From Mycoavidus cysteinexigens_B (GTDB lineage: Bacteria; Pseudomonadota; Gammaproteobacteria; Burkholderiales; Burkholderiaceae): 64,000 bases of DNA. Of the stretch, positions 53,810 through 63,605 are shown one piece after another. The stretch's first letter is position 1. Each line of letters starts with the position of its first letter. The notes below the pieces were generated by a model, which worked only from the letters and a program-made list of their open reading frames with translations, was not told the origin of the DNA and ran no database searches. A program made the position numbers and the translations under genes. The stretch lies in NCBI GenBank assembly GCA_031963465.1, contig JASSUG010000008.1:1-64000 (forward strand), written 5' to 3'.

Positions 53810-54580
53810 TTAGCGTGCGTGACACAGCCCGCCCTCCAGCAGCTCCTCTTTAACCAACGGCACACTATTTCTCATGATTAACGTCTGCTTTGCACTGCTA
53901 AAACGTTCAGCACAGACTGCCACCAGGTAATCTGCGGCAGGCTTAAACTGCCAAAAATGCCAGCGAGACGGCTGATCATTTAAAGCCGGATGGATTGAAA
54001 TGCCTATCTCACGATCTGCTGCAAAATGAAAACCAAATTGATCCAACGGAATTGACAATCCCATGCCGCGAGCTTTGATATAGGACTCTTTAAGTGTCCA
54101 ATATTGAAAAAAGCGCTGGTATTGTGTTTCTACAGGTAATTCACTCAACGCTCTCACTTCATCCGGTGAAAAATACTGCTGAGCGATTTCAAGTGGAGCC
54201 TGACGCAGACGGACATTTTCCGTATCAACGCCCAATGCATTGCCAGTCGTCACAGCGAGCACAATCAGGCTTTGTGTGTGAGACAGATTGAATGAGATTT
54301 TTTGCGACAGATGCGCGTTAGCAATTTCCGGCCGCCCGTAGGCATTGGCTGCAAATAACCATTGCTCCGGTGCTAGCGGTGCATAGCGTGATAGAACGGT
54401 ACGCACCAATGCTCGTGTAATGAGATAGCGGCGTTGATCTTTAACAAAATAAAACCGTTTTTCCTGCTGCCGCTCTGCTTGCGTCAAGAGACGCCGGTAC
54501 TGATTGAGTAGCGACTCATCTTGTATCGCGTCAAAGAAGACAAACCACAAATCAATTTTTTCAGGAGTCAGTTCTAACAT
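53810..54580 (-). CDS. Sfp-type 4'-phosphopantetheinyl transferase
   Basis: 256 residues. It transfers phosphopantetheine from CoA to the serine of carrier proteins. The Sfp-family motifs are FNLSHTQSLIVLAV, LGVDTENVR (magnesium-binding Asp/Glu) and FFQYWTLKESYIKARGMGL (the WxxKExxxK signature). Sfp-type enzymes act on PKS and NRPS carriers, so this is probably the activating enzyme for the cluster 6 kb away. It shares a strand and small gaps with the metallophosphoesterase and the PfaD-like enoyl reductase, forming a short cassette. Confidence 0.94.
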   Translation of the reverse strand: MLELTPEKIDLWFVFFDAIQDESLLNQYRRLLTQAERQQEKRFYFVKDQRRYLITRALVRTVLSRYAPLAPEQWLFAANAYGRPEIANAHLSQKISFNLSHTQSLIVLAVTTGNALGVDTENVRLRQAPLEIAQQYFSPDEVRALSELPVETQYQRFFQYWTLKESYIKARGMGLSIPLDQFGFHFAADREIGISIHPALNDQPSRWHFWQFKPAADYLVAVCAERFSSAKQTLIMRNSVPLVKEELLEGGLCHAR

Positions 54581-54628
54581 GATTAAGGCTGATGCATGGG
54601 CCGTTACTTAAGAGCAGTTGCGATTGTA

Positions 54629-55390
54629 TTAAGTTTCGTAAATACAGAGTAATTGTTTGGCTGCAATATGGGTTTCCCGCGGATATCCGAAGGCATTATT
54701 AATATACGAAATACCTTCGATCGTGACGCTACGATTAACATGGCTATGGCCATACACATGGATGGTTGCAGCCAGTTGCCGAATCTGCTTTTCCAGGAGG
54801 TGGGTTCCCAAGATTGGATAAAGCGTTCTTTTCTCGAGCGGAATATAGGCTGGCATCAGATCAATCCGCGGCAAAAAATGGGAAAAGGAAATCACCGTTT
54901 GATTGAGGTTGCTAAATAGCGGCTCATTCAATTGCACAAAATGTGCCGTAATCTCGTGTGCACTGAAATGCTCGGGCCAGCGACAAGCATGATAGTCCGT
55001 CCACGTAGCAAAAATTTCTGTGCTCGGCTGGCCAAACGAATAATCGTACCAACCCAAAAGAGGAATAATCGACAACGATCCGTGATGAAATGCTTGCATT
55101 AAAGCGCCGCAATTTTCCACTAAGGTACAAATCTGTTGAAATTTGTCTAGCGATTGTCGATCAGGTCCATCCCGAATGACCCATAGGTCATGGTTTCCAG
55201 GCACATAGAGGACTTTTTTAAAGCGGCTCGCCAACGTTTTCAGACACCACTCAAGCAGTAGCAAAGAATCAGAAACATCACCGGCCAGAATTAATACATC
55301 GTCACGATAGTCATAAGTAGACAGCTGCGCGATCCATTGCTTGTTAAAATCGTAGTCGATATGCAAATCCGACAGCGCAAAGATCCTCAT
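54629..55390 (-). CDS. calcineurin-like metallophosphoesterase
   Basis: About 253 residues from the ATG at 55390, since family proteins begin MRIFALSDLHIDY; a TTG start 16 codons earlier is possible. Metal ligands are in SDLHID, LAGDVSD, PGNHDLW and the late HVYGHSHVN. The substrate is unknown. It lies between the PPTase and PfaD genes on the same strand. Phosphoesterases beside PPTases could act on phosphopantetheine or CoA-derived products, but nothing in the sequence proves it. Confidence 0.85.
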   Translation of the reverse strand: MRIFALSDLHIDYDFNKQWIAQLSTYDYRDDVLILAGDVSDSLLLLEWCLKTLASRFKKVLYVPGNHDLWVIRDGPDRQSLDKFQQICTLVENCGALMQAFHHGSLSIIPLLGWYDYSFGQPSTEIFATWTDYHACRWPEHFSAHEITAHFVQLNEPLFSNLNQTVISFSHFLPRIDLMPAYIPLEKRTLYPILGTHLLEKQIRQLAATIHVYGHSHVNRSVTIEGISYINNAFGYPRETHIAAKQLLCIYET

Positions 55391-55444
55391 GATTTGGTCA
55401 TCTTTGAGATTAATTTGAGGAAAGCATGAAATCGGCAAGGGTTA

Positions 55445-56869
55445 TCATGCGTACTCTTTTTGAGGCGTGCAAAACCTCTCGTAATGAGTGCGCATCTGCT
55501 GAGCCGTAGCATCCATCAGCTTAATGCCGATCTCATCGACATGGCGCTGCTCCCAAGCTTCCAATGGTGTTCCTTTGACCCATTGATTAAACGCGCCTAA
55601 GGCTGGTCCAGTATGCACTTGGTAATTGACCTGATCTTCCGGTGAGCCGCTAAATGCGAGCCGAGTGGAATACGCGAAATACCATCGGAACACCAGTGCC
55701 ATCTTGTATTTTGGATTGGTCTGCGCCTTCGCAAGATCCTGCGTCCGGCCGCGCGACTGCAAATGGCGTTCGGTCTCAGCCCAAACCTCGGCTAAGCTGC
55801 GCTTAAAGTAGCTTCGCTCGAGCTGGCCTTTGAGTGCGGCAGGAATGTCATCCAGGCTTTCGTAGTGACTATACAAGGCAAAAAGTTTATTGGCCCGCAT
55901 TGGGAACAGCAGGCTTTTCTTCAGCACTTGAACGCGCGCGCCCATTTCGAACATATCCCCGGCCGGTGCATATGTCATATCATGAATGCTGGCTTGCTGC
56001 AGCATTGCCTTAACTTCTTTGGTGGCGCCAGCCTCCACCGTGCACTGGTTGATCGAGCCGGTTAAAATAAAATCTGCCCCCATGGCGAACGCAGCAGCGG
56101 CGGAAGTTGGTGTACCAATGCCACCAGCCAGTCCCACGCAGATAGGCTCTTGATAATTGTATTGAGCCACCAGAGTCTGCCGCAGTTGTTGCATCGCCGG
56201 CAAAAGGATCGTCGGGATGCCGCCATCGGTATGGCCACCAGAGTCAGCTTCGACACAAATATCGTGACTCATCGGAACCTGTTGCGCTAATGCAGCTTGC
56301 TCGGCGGTGATGGCGCCTTCTTTTTGCAACGCGTCCACCAGGTGGGCGGGCGGCGGACTCATGAAAGCTTGGGCCACCTCTAAACGCGAGACCTTGCCCA
56401 GTACCCGATGGGCACATTGGATATTGCCGCTTGCGTCGCGGCTCAAGCCCTTGACGCGGAACAAAACTAAGGCCGGCGTCATTTGCATAAAGGCTGCCGC
56501 TTCAATATGGCGCACGCCATGCTTCAGATACAGATCAATCGTAGCCCGTTCAAGATCGGGCTCGACATAATCGGCCAGTAGGTTCAAGCCATATGGCGCA
56601 CTCTTGCCCAGTTGTGATTGAATGGTCTGAATCGCCGCTTCAATGGCCTCTAGGGTCAGGCCGCCAGTTCCTAGGTAGCCAATCAAGCCCGCTTGACCCA
56701 GCCGCACCACCAAAGCTGCGGAGGCAGTGCCACGATACATAGCGCCAGCCACGTAGGCATACGTCAGACCATAGCGCGCGCGAAAGGCTCGGCTGCCCAA
56801 GGACTGAGCCTCGGAGGTAGGTGCTGCGGGGGCAATATCTTCTGTTTTGTACATTTGCATGAGACACAT
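55445..56869 (-). CDS. PfaD-family trans-acting enoyl reductase
   Basis: 474 residues. It is an FMN-dependent barrel of the PfaD/PksE type, related to 2-nitropropane dioxygenase: GLIGYLGTGGL, PYGLNLLADYVEPDLE, CVEADSGGHTDGG, AGGIGTPTSAAAAFAMGADFILTGSINQCTVEAG and DMTYAPAGDMFEMGARVQVL. These enzymes reduce enoyl-ACP intermediates in trans for trans-AT PKSs and for PUFA synthases. With the Sfp-type PPTase next door it very likely serves the PKS in this window or a second assembly line elsewhere. The exact start is uncertain: three ATG codons occur within six codons. Confidence 0.93.
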   Translation of the reverse strand: MCLMQMYKTEDIAPAAPTSEAQSLGSRAFRARYGLTYAYVAGAMYRGTASAALVVRLGQAGLIGYLGTGGLTLEAIEAAIQTIQSQLGKSAPYGLNLLADYVEPDLERATIDLYLKHGVRHIEAAAFMQMTPALVLFRVKGLSRDASGNIQCAHRVLGKVSRLEVAQAFMSPPPAHLVDALQKEGAITAEQAALAQQVPMSHDICVEADSGGHTDGGIPTILLPAMQQLRQTLVAQYNYQEPICVGLAGGIGTPTSAAAAFAMGADFILTGSINQCTVEAGATKEVKAMLQQASIHDMTYAPAGDMFEMGARVQVLKKSLLFPMRANKLFALYSHYESLDDIPAALKGQLERSYFKRSLAEVWAETERHLQSRGRTQDLAKAQTNPKYKMALVFRWYFAYSTRLAFSGSPEDQVNYQVHTGPALGAFNQWVKGTPLEAWEQRHVDEIGIKLMDATAQQMRTHYERFCTPQKEYA

Positions 56870-57064
56870 CCATTGGTTGAGATGCTACAAATCCAGTTCC
56901 AAGGTTAGCTGCATAAACGTATACGATCAGCCAATTCCAAACCCCTCGAGAGGTATATACGATCCGATAGAGGCTGTAGCGCGCAAGTTAGCGTATTCCA
57001 CTCATTTGCGCAATATGGGAAGCCGGCAGAGTGTCTGAGAATTGCCTAAAAATTCAAAGTTATT

Positions 57065-58558
57065 TTATTGAAACGCCACCTCAGCAAAACTGCGCAGTTT
57101 ACGACTATGCAATTTATCTAGTCCGTTTTCGCGCAGTAATTCCATCGCACGCACACCAATCTTTAAATGCTGGCTGATTTGCTTGCGATAAAATGTGTTT
57201 GCCATGCCAGGCAGTTTTAATTCGCCATGTAGCGGTTTGTCAGAAACGCATAAAAGCGTGCCATAAGGCACTCGGAAACGAAAGCCATTGGCTGAGATCG
57301 TAGCGCTCTCCATATCAAGTGCAATCGCGCGACTTTGCGATAGCCGGCGGATCGGCTCATGGTGGCTGCGTAACTCCCAATTACGATCATCCACGCTCGC
57401 TACCGTGCCAGTACGCATCACGCGCTTTAACGCTAAGCCTTCAAGTTGCGTGACATCGGCCACCGCCCGTTCCAACGCCACCTGCACCTCAGCCAATGCC
57501 GGAATCGGTACCCAAAGTGGCAAATCCGCATCAAGTACATGGTCTTCGCGGACATAACCATGCGCCAACACATAATCTCCTAGCCGCTGCGAATTACGCA
57601 AGCCGGCGCAATGGCCCAGCATAATCCACGCGTGCGGACGCAAAACAGCGACATGGTCGGTGATTGTTTTAGCGTTAGAAGGCCCCACGCCAATATTGAC
57701 CATCGTGATACCAGAGCCATCTGCCCGCTTTAGATGATAGGCGGGCATCTGTGGCAAGCGGGCGGGCGCAACCCCTTCAGCGCCCCTTTGAACGCTATGC
57801 GCCGCGAGATTGGCATTTTGGGTCACGATATCGCCGGGTTCGATAAAAGCCACATACTGGCTGCGATATGCGCTCTCAACCGGGTCGCTGGCAAGTGCCA
57901 TTAAAGTACGCCCGAGCTGCACAAATTCATCGATGTAAAATTGATAATTCGTATACAGCACATAGTTCTGAAAATGCGTCGGCGAGGTCGCCGTGTAATG
58001 TTTGAGCCGATGTAAAGAGAAATCAACCCGTGGCGCAGTAAAGAGCGCCAGTGGACGGGGCTCGCCAGGCAATGGCTGATAGGTACCGTTCACAATACAA
58101 TCATCGAAAGCGGCTAAATCAGGCATATCAAAAATATCGCGCATTTGACTGAGCTGATCATAATCCAGCGCCCCCTCTAGATGAATGCCCTCGGCAAACG
58201 CAAAATGGATTGGGATCGGTTGCTCAGACAAACCCACTTCAAGCTGCACTGAATGATTGCTGGCCAACAAGCTAAATTGCTGCCGATAGTAATAATCAAA
58301 CAAATCTGGGCGCGTCAGGGTCGTATCAAACACCCCAGGACCTGACACAAAGCCATAAGCTAAGCGCGAATCAAGCCGAGTATTGTGCTTGATGCGCACC
58401 CTCACAAATGGGTAATACGCGCGCACCCGAGTTTTAAATGGTTCACCGCGCTGATAACGTGCAAAGGCATCCCGCAAGGTGGCCGTGCTCATCGCATAGA
58501 GTTCGGCGACGCGATCAACAGCTAACATTGGATCTGCAATTTGCTCAGTGGTTATCAT
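57065..58558 (-). CDS. amn: AMP nucleosidase
   Basis: 497 residues, usual length. It hydrolyses AMP to adenine and ribose 5-phosphate. The N-terminal regulatory domain (RAYYPFVRVRI … IHFAFAEGIHLEGALDY) and the C-terminal nucleoside-phosphorylase fold (MVNIGVGPSNAKTITDHVAVLRPHAWIMLGHCAGLR … IALDMESATISANGFRFRVPYGTLLCVSDKPLHGELK) are intact. GGAG lies ten bases before the ATG. Confidence 0.95.
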   Translation of the reverse strand: MITTEQIADPMLAVDRVAELYAMSTATLRDAFARYQRGEPFKTRVRAYYPFVRVRIKHNTRLDSRLAYGFVSGPGVFDTTLTRPDLFDYYYRQQFSLLASNHSVQLEVGLSEQPIPIHFAFAEGIHLEGALDYDQLSQMRDIFDMPDLAAFDDCIVNGTYQPLPGEPRPLALFTAPRVDFSLHRLKHYTATSPTHFQNYVLYTNYQFYIDEFVQLGRTLMALASDPVESAYRSQYVAFIEPGDIVTQNANLAAHSVQRGAEGVAPARLPQMPAYHLKRADGSGITMVNIGVGPSNAKTITDHVAVLRPHAWIMLGHCAGLRNSQRLGDYVLAHGYVREDHVLDADLPLWVPIPALAEVQVALERAVADVTQLEGLALKRVMRTGTVASVDDRNWELRSHHEPIRRLSQSRAIALDMESATISANGFRFRVPYGTLLCVSDKPLHGELKLPGMANTFYRKQISQHLKIGVRAMELLRENGLDKLHSRKLRSFAEVAFQ

Positions 58559-58611
58559 ATTTAATCAACTCCTGAATAGATGTGTGCGCGCTTGACCACC
58601 CTCGCCCGCTT

Positions 58612-58645
58612 ACCCTGCCTATGCTTTAGTCTGCCTATGCTTTAG
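58612..58645. repeat. 15-bp tandem duplication between amn and thrB
   Basis: CTGCCTATGCTTTAG occurs twice in direct succession, in the divergent gap upstream of amn. It is another small tandem duplication of the type seen at several gene borders in this window. Confidence 0.6.
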
Positions 58646-58810
58646 CCTGCGCAAGGGTAACGACAGAGTTTCCTACTGTAAGCTAAAAAGTGTAGCATTC
58701 TTGCGCAGCAAATACGTAGCCCGGTCCAATTTTTGTTTTGCGGCAGGTATGCTCGGTAGGTTTGCTAAAATCCTCCTTTCTTTTACATCAAGCTGGTACT
58801 TTAAATCCGC

Positions 58811-59776
58811 ATGGCTGTTTTCACCCCTGTCACCGAACCGCAACTTGCGCATTGGCTGCAGCACTATTCGCTTGGACCCGTCCTCAGCTTAAGTGGCATT
58901 ACTGCGGGCATTGAGAACAGCAATTTTTTTCTCATTACCCGCAGCGGCAGTTATGTGCTGACGATTTTTGAAAAACTGAGCGCTAACGAGCTACCGTTTT
59001 ATCTTAAACTTATGCAGCATTTGGCTGCGCATCAGGTGCTGGTGCCAGATCCAGTGGTGCGCAATGACGGTACGTTATTTGGCGAACTGTGCGGCAAGCC
59101 GGCTACCATCGTGACCAAACTAGAGGGCGCAGCCCACCTCGTACCCAGCGCACAGCATTGTGCTCAAGTTGGGAAAATGTTGGCGCAGATGCACCTGGCT
59201 GGACGCACTTTTTCATTAGCGCAAGCCAATTTACGTGGCCTAAGGTGGCAGCAGCAGGCGGCAAGCGCGGTCGATGCTTTTTTGACCGCATCACAGCGCG
59301 AGCTCTTACAGACTGAACTTGCGTTCCAACAAAATTTACAGATCAGTGCTGACTATCTGGCGTTACCTGAGGGGCCGTGTCATTGCGATCTGTTTCGCGA
59401 TAATGTACTTTTTGTACCGGCGCAAGCAGCTCATCAAAATGAACGTTTAAGCGGTTTTTTTGATTTTTATTTTGCGGGTGTGGATAAATGGCTGTTTGAT
59501 ATCGCAGTGAGTGTGAATGATTGGTGTATTGAACCTTTAAGCGGCGAGCTCGATGCCGTGCGGGTACAGGCATTTTTACTGAGCTATCAAGCAGTACGCC
59601 CGTTTACTACAGCCGAAACATTCTGCTGGCACGCACTGCTGCGCGCCGCTGCATTGCGCTTTTGGTTATCACGGCTTTATGATATTTACTTGCCGCGCCA
59701 GGCCACAATGCTTGAACCTCATAACCCTGCGCATTTTGAGCGGATACTGCGCGCTCATATAACGGTAGCAGCTTGA
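58811..59776 (+). CDS. thrB: homoserine kinase, choline-kinase-like type (ThrB2)
   Basis: 321 residues. It phosphorylates homoserine in threonine synthesis. This is the APH/choline-kinase fold type used by many proteobacteria, not the GHMP type. Markers are the N-terminal MAVFTPVTEPQLAHWL, GITAGIENSNFFL, the catalytic HCDLFRDNVLF near 195 and the metal-binding GFFDFYFAG. It is divergent from amn and followed by the BPSS1780-type protein. Confidence 0.94.
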   Translation: MAVFTPVTEPQLAHWLQHYSLGPVLSLSGITAGIENSNFFLITRSGSYVLTIFEKLSANELPFYLKLMQHLAAHQVLVPDPVVRNDGTLFGELCGKPATIVTKLEGAAHLVPSAQHCAQVGKMLAQMHLAGRTFSLAQANLRGLRWQQQAASAVDAFLTASQRELLQTELAFQQNLQISADYLALPEGPCHCDLFRDNVLFVPAQAAHQNERLSGFFDFYFAGVDKWLFDIAVSVNDWCIEPLSGELDAVRVQAFLLSYQAVRPFTTAETFCWHALLRAAALRFWLSRLYDIYLPRQATMLEPHNPAHFERILRAHITVAA

Positions 59777-59983
59777 CCATCAGTTTAATTTTTAGCCACT
59801 CTGCAAGCTATCTATGCATATCAAGACAGCCACCGCCCAGCTTGGATCTTTGTGATTTAAGGTGTTCGCTCCTTAAGTCGCGATTATTTTGCATGGCTAG
59901 GCGGCTCGCATCAGTTAAAATCGACTTGTCCCACATTACGCCACGGCTTTATCATGGCTTTAACTTTGAGAATAACCAATCCT

Positions 59984-60802
59984 ATGCATTTTAATAAAGT
60001 TCCCGCCAAAGCTGGCTATCTATGGTTTGAACAGGGGCTCCAACTCTTTTGGAAAAACTTAGCCATTTTTTTGATTGGCTCTTTATGCTATTCGCTTTTG
60101 ATGATGCCGCTCTCGGCTATGCCGATGCTGCTGAATCATATATTGCCGCAGCTTCTATTTCCGCTGATCTCAATTTGCTTTATGACAGTCTGCCGCAATA
60201 CACTCAAGCAAGAGCCCACGGCACCTGCTGCGTTATTCAACAGCTTACGCCTGACCTTTAGCAAGGCGACAGTGTGGCGGCTGCTGTTACTCGGTTTGTA
60301 CTATACATTAGCGCTAGTGATCATGTTTGCCGCCTCAGCATTGGTAGATAGTGGTTTATTAGTGCGCCTGGCATTATCTCCCAGTAGCCTCAAGCCGGAG
60401 ATGCTAGAAAGCGGTCGTTTGACACTGTCCATCTTGGTAATGGCCGCCATCTACATACCCGTTTCCATGCTGTTTTGGTTTGCGCCAGCTCTCAGCGCAT
60501 GGCATCAAGTGCCTTTGCGTAAAACGCTTTTTTTTAGCATGGTCGTGTGTTGGCGTAACCTAAGCGCTTTTATGCTCAATGGCTTAGTCTTGGCAGGTTT
60601 TGGCGTCGCCTTATTTGGGGCGTTGATCCTCTTATTTAAGCTAGGAGGTATTGAGCAAACGCCACAGATGTTAGCGTTTGTCGTCTCTATCATTGTGATG
60701 CCCATTTCCTTTTGCGCACATTATGCCAGCTATGTCGGCTGCTTCGCCAAAGAACCTAGTCATCCGCCATCCGTTAGCCACCAAGAAACAAATTTTAAGT
60801 AA
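59984..60802 (+). CDS. BPSS1780-family membrane protein
   Basis: About 272 residues from the ATG at 59984, which gives the family-like start MHFNKVPAKAGYLWFEQG; the frame is open ten codons further upstream. About six hydrophobic segments are seen (LAIFLIGSLCYSLL, LLFPLISICFMTVC, LLLLGLYYTLALVIMF, LSILVMAAIYIPVSMLFW, FMLNGLVLAGFGVALFGALIL, MLAFVVSIIVMPISF). It is a conserved inner-membrane protein of unknown function in Burkholderiaceae, located as usual between thrB and uvrD. Confidence 0.85.
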   Translation: MHFNKVPAKAGYLWFEQGLQLFWKNLAIFLIGSLCYSLLMMPLSAMPMLLNHILPQLLFPLISICFMTVCRNTLKQEPTAPAALFNSLRLTFSKATVWRLLLLGLYYTLALVIMFAASALVDSGLLVRLALSPSSLKPEMLESGRLTLSILVMAAIYIPVSMLFWFAPALSAWHQVPLRKTLFFSMVVCWRNLSAFMLNGLVLAGFGVALFGALILLFKLGGIEQTPQMLAFVVSIIVMPISFCAHYASYVGCFAKEPSHPPSVSHQETNFK

Positions 60803-60869
60803 TTGATTATTAAAGATTTTTAGACTCAACCTTGAGGCATAGACACACGCTGCAAATGTTGAAATGTCA

Positions 60870-60892
60870 GTGTGCGGGGCGCTCCCGCACAC
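60870..60892. terminator. strong hairpin between convergent genes
   Basis: GTGTGCGGG pairs perfectly with CCCGCACAC around a 5-base loop. It lies between the convergent ends of the BPSS1780-type gene and uvrD. There is no T-run on either side, so it could be a Rho-assisted or structural terminator, or a repeat element. Confidence 0.5.
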
Positions 60893-60972
60893 GGCTCTTG
60901 GAAGAGAGCGAGGCAGCAATGCTTCGTTTTTTTACTCAACATAAGGTAATTGGACTGCGCTAGTAGCGCTAT

Positions 60973-63294
60973 TCACTCATCAATGGGCTGCAATTTTGCC
61001 ACCGCTAGCGCCAGCCACTTCGCCCCGTGTCGATTAAAGGTGACCTGCGCCCGCGCATCGTCGCCACTGCCCTCGAGGGCCGCTACCTTGCCTTCACCGA
61101 ACTTCGTATGAAAAACCGCCTGCCCCACCCAAAAACCGGTGGCGGCGGTACGCTGACGCGCTTCAAAAGCTGTCGTCGCAACGCGCTCCTCCGGCGCCGC
61201 TTTTTTGCCAAACCAATTGCGTCCCCAGCCGCTTTCACCACGGTTACCCGTGAGACTATTTTGCGCGAATGAATCGCGCTTAGGCGTCAACCACTTCAGC
61301 ACCTCGGCAGGCAATTCGTCGACAAACCGAGAACACACGCTATAACGCGTTTGCCCATGCAACATACGGCTTTGCGCAAAGGATAGATATAACCGCACTT
61401 TCGCGCGCGTAATCGCGACATACAGTAACCGCCGCTCTTCTTCTAAGCTATTTGTATCCGCGGTACTATTTTGATGAGGAAACAGCCCCTCTTCAAGACC
61501 GGTGATAAAAACCGCATTAAATTCGAGCCCTTTGGCCGCATGCACGGTCATCAGCTGAACAGCGTTCTGCCCCGCTTGCGCTTGGTTATCGCCCGCCTCC
61601 AGCGAGGCATGAGACAAGAAGGCGGCCAGCGGCGTCATCATATCCGTGGCTTCCGCCGTCAATATCAGTTGGGCCGACTCGTCTGCCGGCAATTGAGCAG
61701 CCGGTGTAGCACCCGGCGCTAAAGGAATTGAACGCGCTGGCGTAGCAAGCTCATAACCGCCCTCGGTGATAAAAGCCACCGCAGCATTCACCAATTCACG
61801 CAAGTTCTCAATCCGGTCTTGCCCTTCACGCTCAGTTTCATAATGGTTAAGCAAACCACTTGTCTGCGTAATATATTCAACTGTTTCAGGCAAGCCCATG
61901 GCCTGCGTAGCAATGCGCATGTGCTCAATAAGCTGGATAAACGCGGTTAGATTTGCGCCTGATTTACCGGCAACATACGGTACCGCAGCCGCCAACGAGC
62001 ATTGATGCTGCCGCGCCATATCACTTAATTGCTCAAGCGCACGCGCACCGATCCCGCGCGTTGGAAAATTAACCACGCGCACAAATGAAGTGTCGTCATC
62101 CAGATTATCCAGCAAGCGCAAATAAGCCAGCGCATGTTTAGTTTCCTGCCGCTCGAAAAAGCGTAATCCGCCGTATACGCGGTACGGAATCCCTTGGCTA
62201 ACTAACATATGCTCGAACACTCGAGACTGCGCATTGCTCCGGTAGAGCAAGGCGATTTCATCCAGCGCGGACCCTTGGTCAATCAGAGCGCGGACTTCTT
62301 CGGCTAACCAAGCGGCCTCGCGCGTGTCCGTCTCAGCTCTATAGACTCTTACCGGCTCGCCAGCCCCCGCTTCAGTAAAAAGATTTTTACCCAGGCGCTG
62401 CGCGTTATTTGCAATCAGACTATTCGCGGCATCTAAGATATGGCCATGAGAGCGATAATTCTGCTCAAGCTTAATCAGATTACGCACGTCAAATTCACGC
62501 TGAAAGTCCACCATATTGCCAACATTAGCGCCGCGAAATCCGTAAATACTTTGGTCATCGTCACCCACCGCGAAGACCGCTCCTTTGGGACCAGCTAACA
62601 GCTTTAACCACTGATATTGCAACCTGTTGGTATCTTGAAATTCGTCCACCAAAATATGTTGAAAGCGCGCTTGATAATGTGCCCGTAGCGAGGTCTCACG
62701 GGCCAGTAGCTCATAACTGCGTAAGAGCAATTCGGCAAAATCAACCGTGCCTTCGCGTTGGCATTGGACTTCATAGGCTTCGTACAGCTCGACAAATTGA
62801 CGATTAAAGTGATCGCGCACGTCGACTTTAGCGGGCCGCAAGCCTTCTTCTTTGGCGTGGTTAATAAAGTTCTGTAGATGCTTTGGAGGATATTTTTCGT
62901 CATCGATATTCAGTCCTTTCAGCAACCGCTTAAGCGCAGACAGCTGATCAGCTATATCGAGAATTTGGAAGGTCGCAGGCAAGCCAGCCTCGCGACAATG
63001 AACCCGTAGTAAGCGGTTGCAGAGGCCATGGAAGGTACCAATCCACATGCCACGCGGATTGATTGGTAACAGCGCCGTCAGGCGCGTAATCATTTCGCGC
63101 GCCGCCTTATTGGTAAAGGTAACGGCAAGCACTTCTGCCGGACTAAAACGGCCAGCTTGAATCAACCAAGCAATACGAGTGGTTAGCACCCGTGTTTTAC
63201 CGCTGCCGGCGCCGGCAAGAATTAACGCCGGCTCATCCGGTAAAGTCACTGCAGCGCGCTGCTCGGGATTTAAATGGGTCAGTAAGTCGGGCAT
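60973..63294 (-). CDS. uvrD: DNA helicase II (UvrD)
   Basis: 773 residues of an SF1A helicase. Motifs: LNPEQRAAV (Q motif), ILAGAGSGKTRVL (Walker A), TFTNKAA, HILVDEFQDTN (Walker B), VGDDDQSIYGFRGA, LEQNYRS, LMTVHAAKGLEFNAVF and YVAITRAK. The C-terminal tail, with GFWVGQAVFHTKFGEGKVAALEG, is the UvrD Tudor-like region. It unwinds DNA in nucleotide-excision and mismatch repair. It is the last intact gene before the insertion sequence at the right edge. Confidence 0.96.
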   Translation of the reverse strand: MPDLLTHLNPEQRAAVTLPDEPALILAGAGSGKTRVLTTRIAWLIQAGRFSPAEVLAVTFTNKAAREMITRLTALLPINPRGMWIGTFHGLCNRLLRVHCREAGLPATFQILDIADQLSALKRLLKGLNIDDEKYPPKHLQNFINHAKEEGLRPAKVDVRDHFNRQFVELYEAYEVQCQREGTVDFAELLLRSYELLARETSLRAHYQARFQHILVDEFQDTNRLQYQWLKLLAGPKGAVFAVGDDDQSIYGFRGANVGNMVDFQREFDVRNLIKLEQNYRSHGHILDAANSLIANNAQRLGKNLFTEAGAGEPVRVYRAETDTREAAWLAEEVRALIDQGSALDEIALLYRSNAQSRVFEHMLVSQGIPYRVYGGLRFFERQETKHALAYLRLLDNLDDDTSFVRVVNFPTRGIGARALEQLSDMARQHQCSLAAAVPYVAGKSGANLTAFIQLIEHMRIATQAMGLPETVEYITQTSGLLNHYETEREGQDRIENLRELVNAAVAFITEGGYELATPARSIPLAPGATPAAQLPADESAQLILTAEATDMMTPLAAFLSHASLEAGDNQAQAGQNAVQLMTVHAAKGLEFNAVFITGLEEGLFPHQNSTADTNSLEEERRLLYVAITRAKVRLYLSFAQSRMLHGQTRYSVCSRFVDELPAEVLKWLTPKRDSFAQNSLTGNRGESGWGRNWFGKKAAPEERVATTAFEARQRTAATGFWVGQAVFHTKFGEGKVAALEGSGDDARAQVTFNRHGAKWLALAVAKLQPIDE

Positions 63295-63605
63295 GAGGGC
63301 ACTTTAAAGTAGAGCCCTAATTATACGACGCGTTTAAGAAACCAGCGCACAGTTACAGTCTGCTCTATTTGCATCAATTTCCGTGCTGCCCGTACTTGGC
63401 CTCCTTGCTTAACGAAGTCATTGGGTTATTGCCAGCAAAGACGCCCCCCGCTTTTATAAACCGCGTTGCCTGATTAAAAAAGGTTACCGAAGGGGCCTAA
63501 CCCTGCCTCATAACATAGGTTACCGAACAAATTTAAAAATAGCGTTAAGTTTTTTCTGAATAGTAGAGCGCAAAGCGAAAGGGTTAAGATTATTGTAGAT
63601 GTTTT
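63295..63605. other. gap between uvrD and the insertion sequence
   Basis: 311 bp with no gene found. It contains the uvrD start signals and two copies of GGTTACCGAA (about 63484 and 63526). The border and inverted repeat of the insertion sequence should lie in the right half but I cannot define them without the other end. Confidence 0.4.

Noticed and set aside
63400..63470. Possible tRNA upstream of uvrD
   Set aside because: The stretch has no acceptor-stem pairing or T-loop GGTTC-type motif that would fold as a tRNA.
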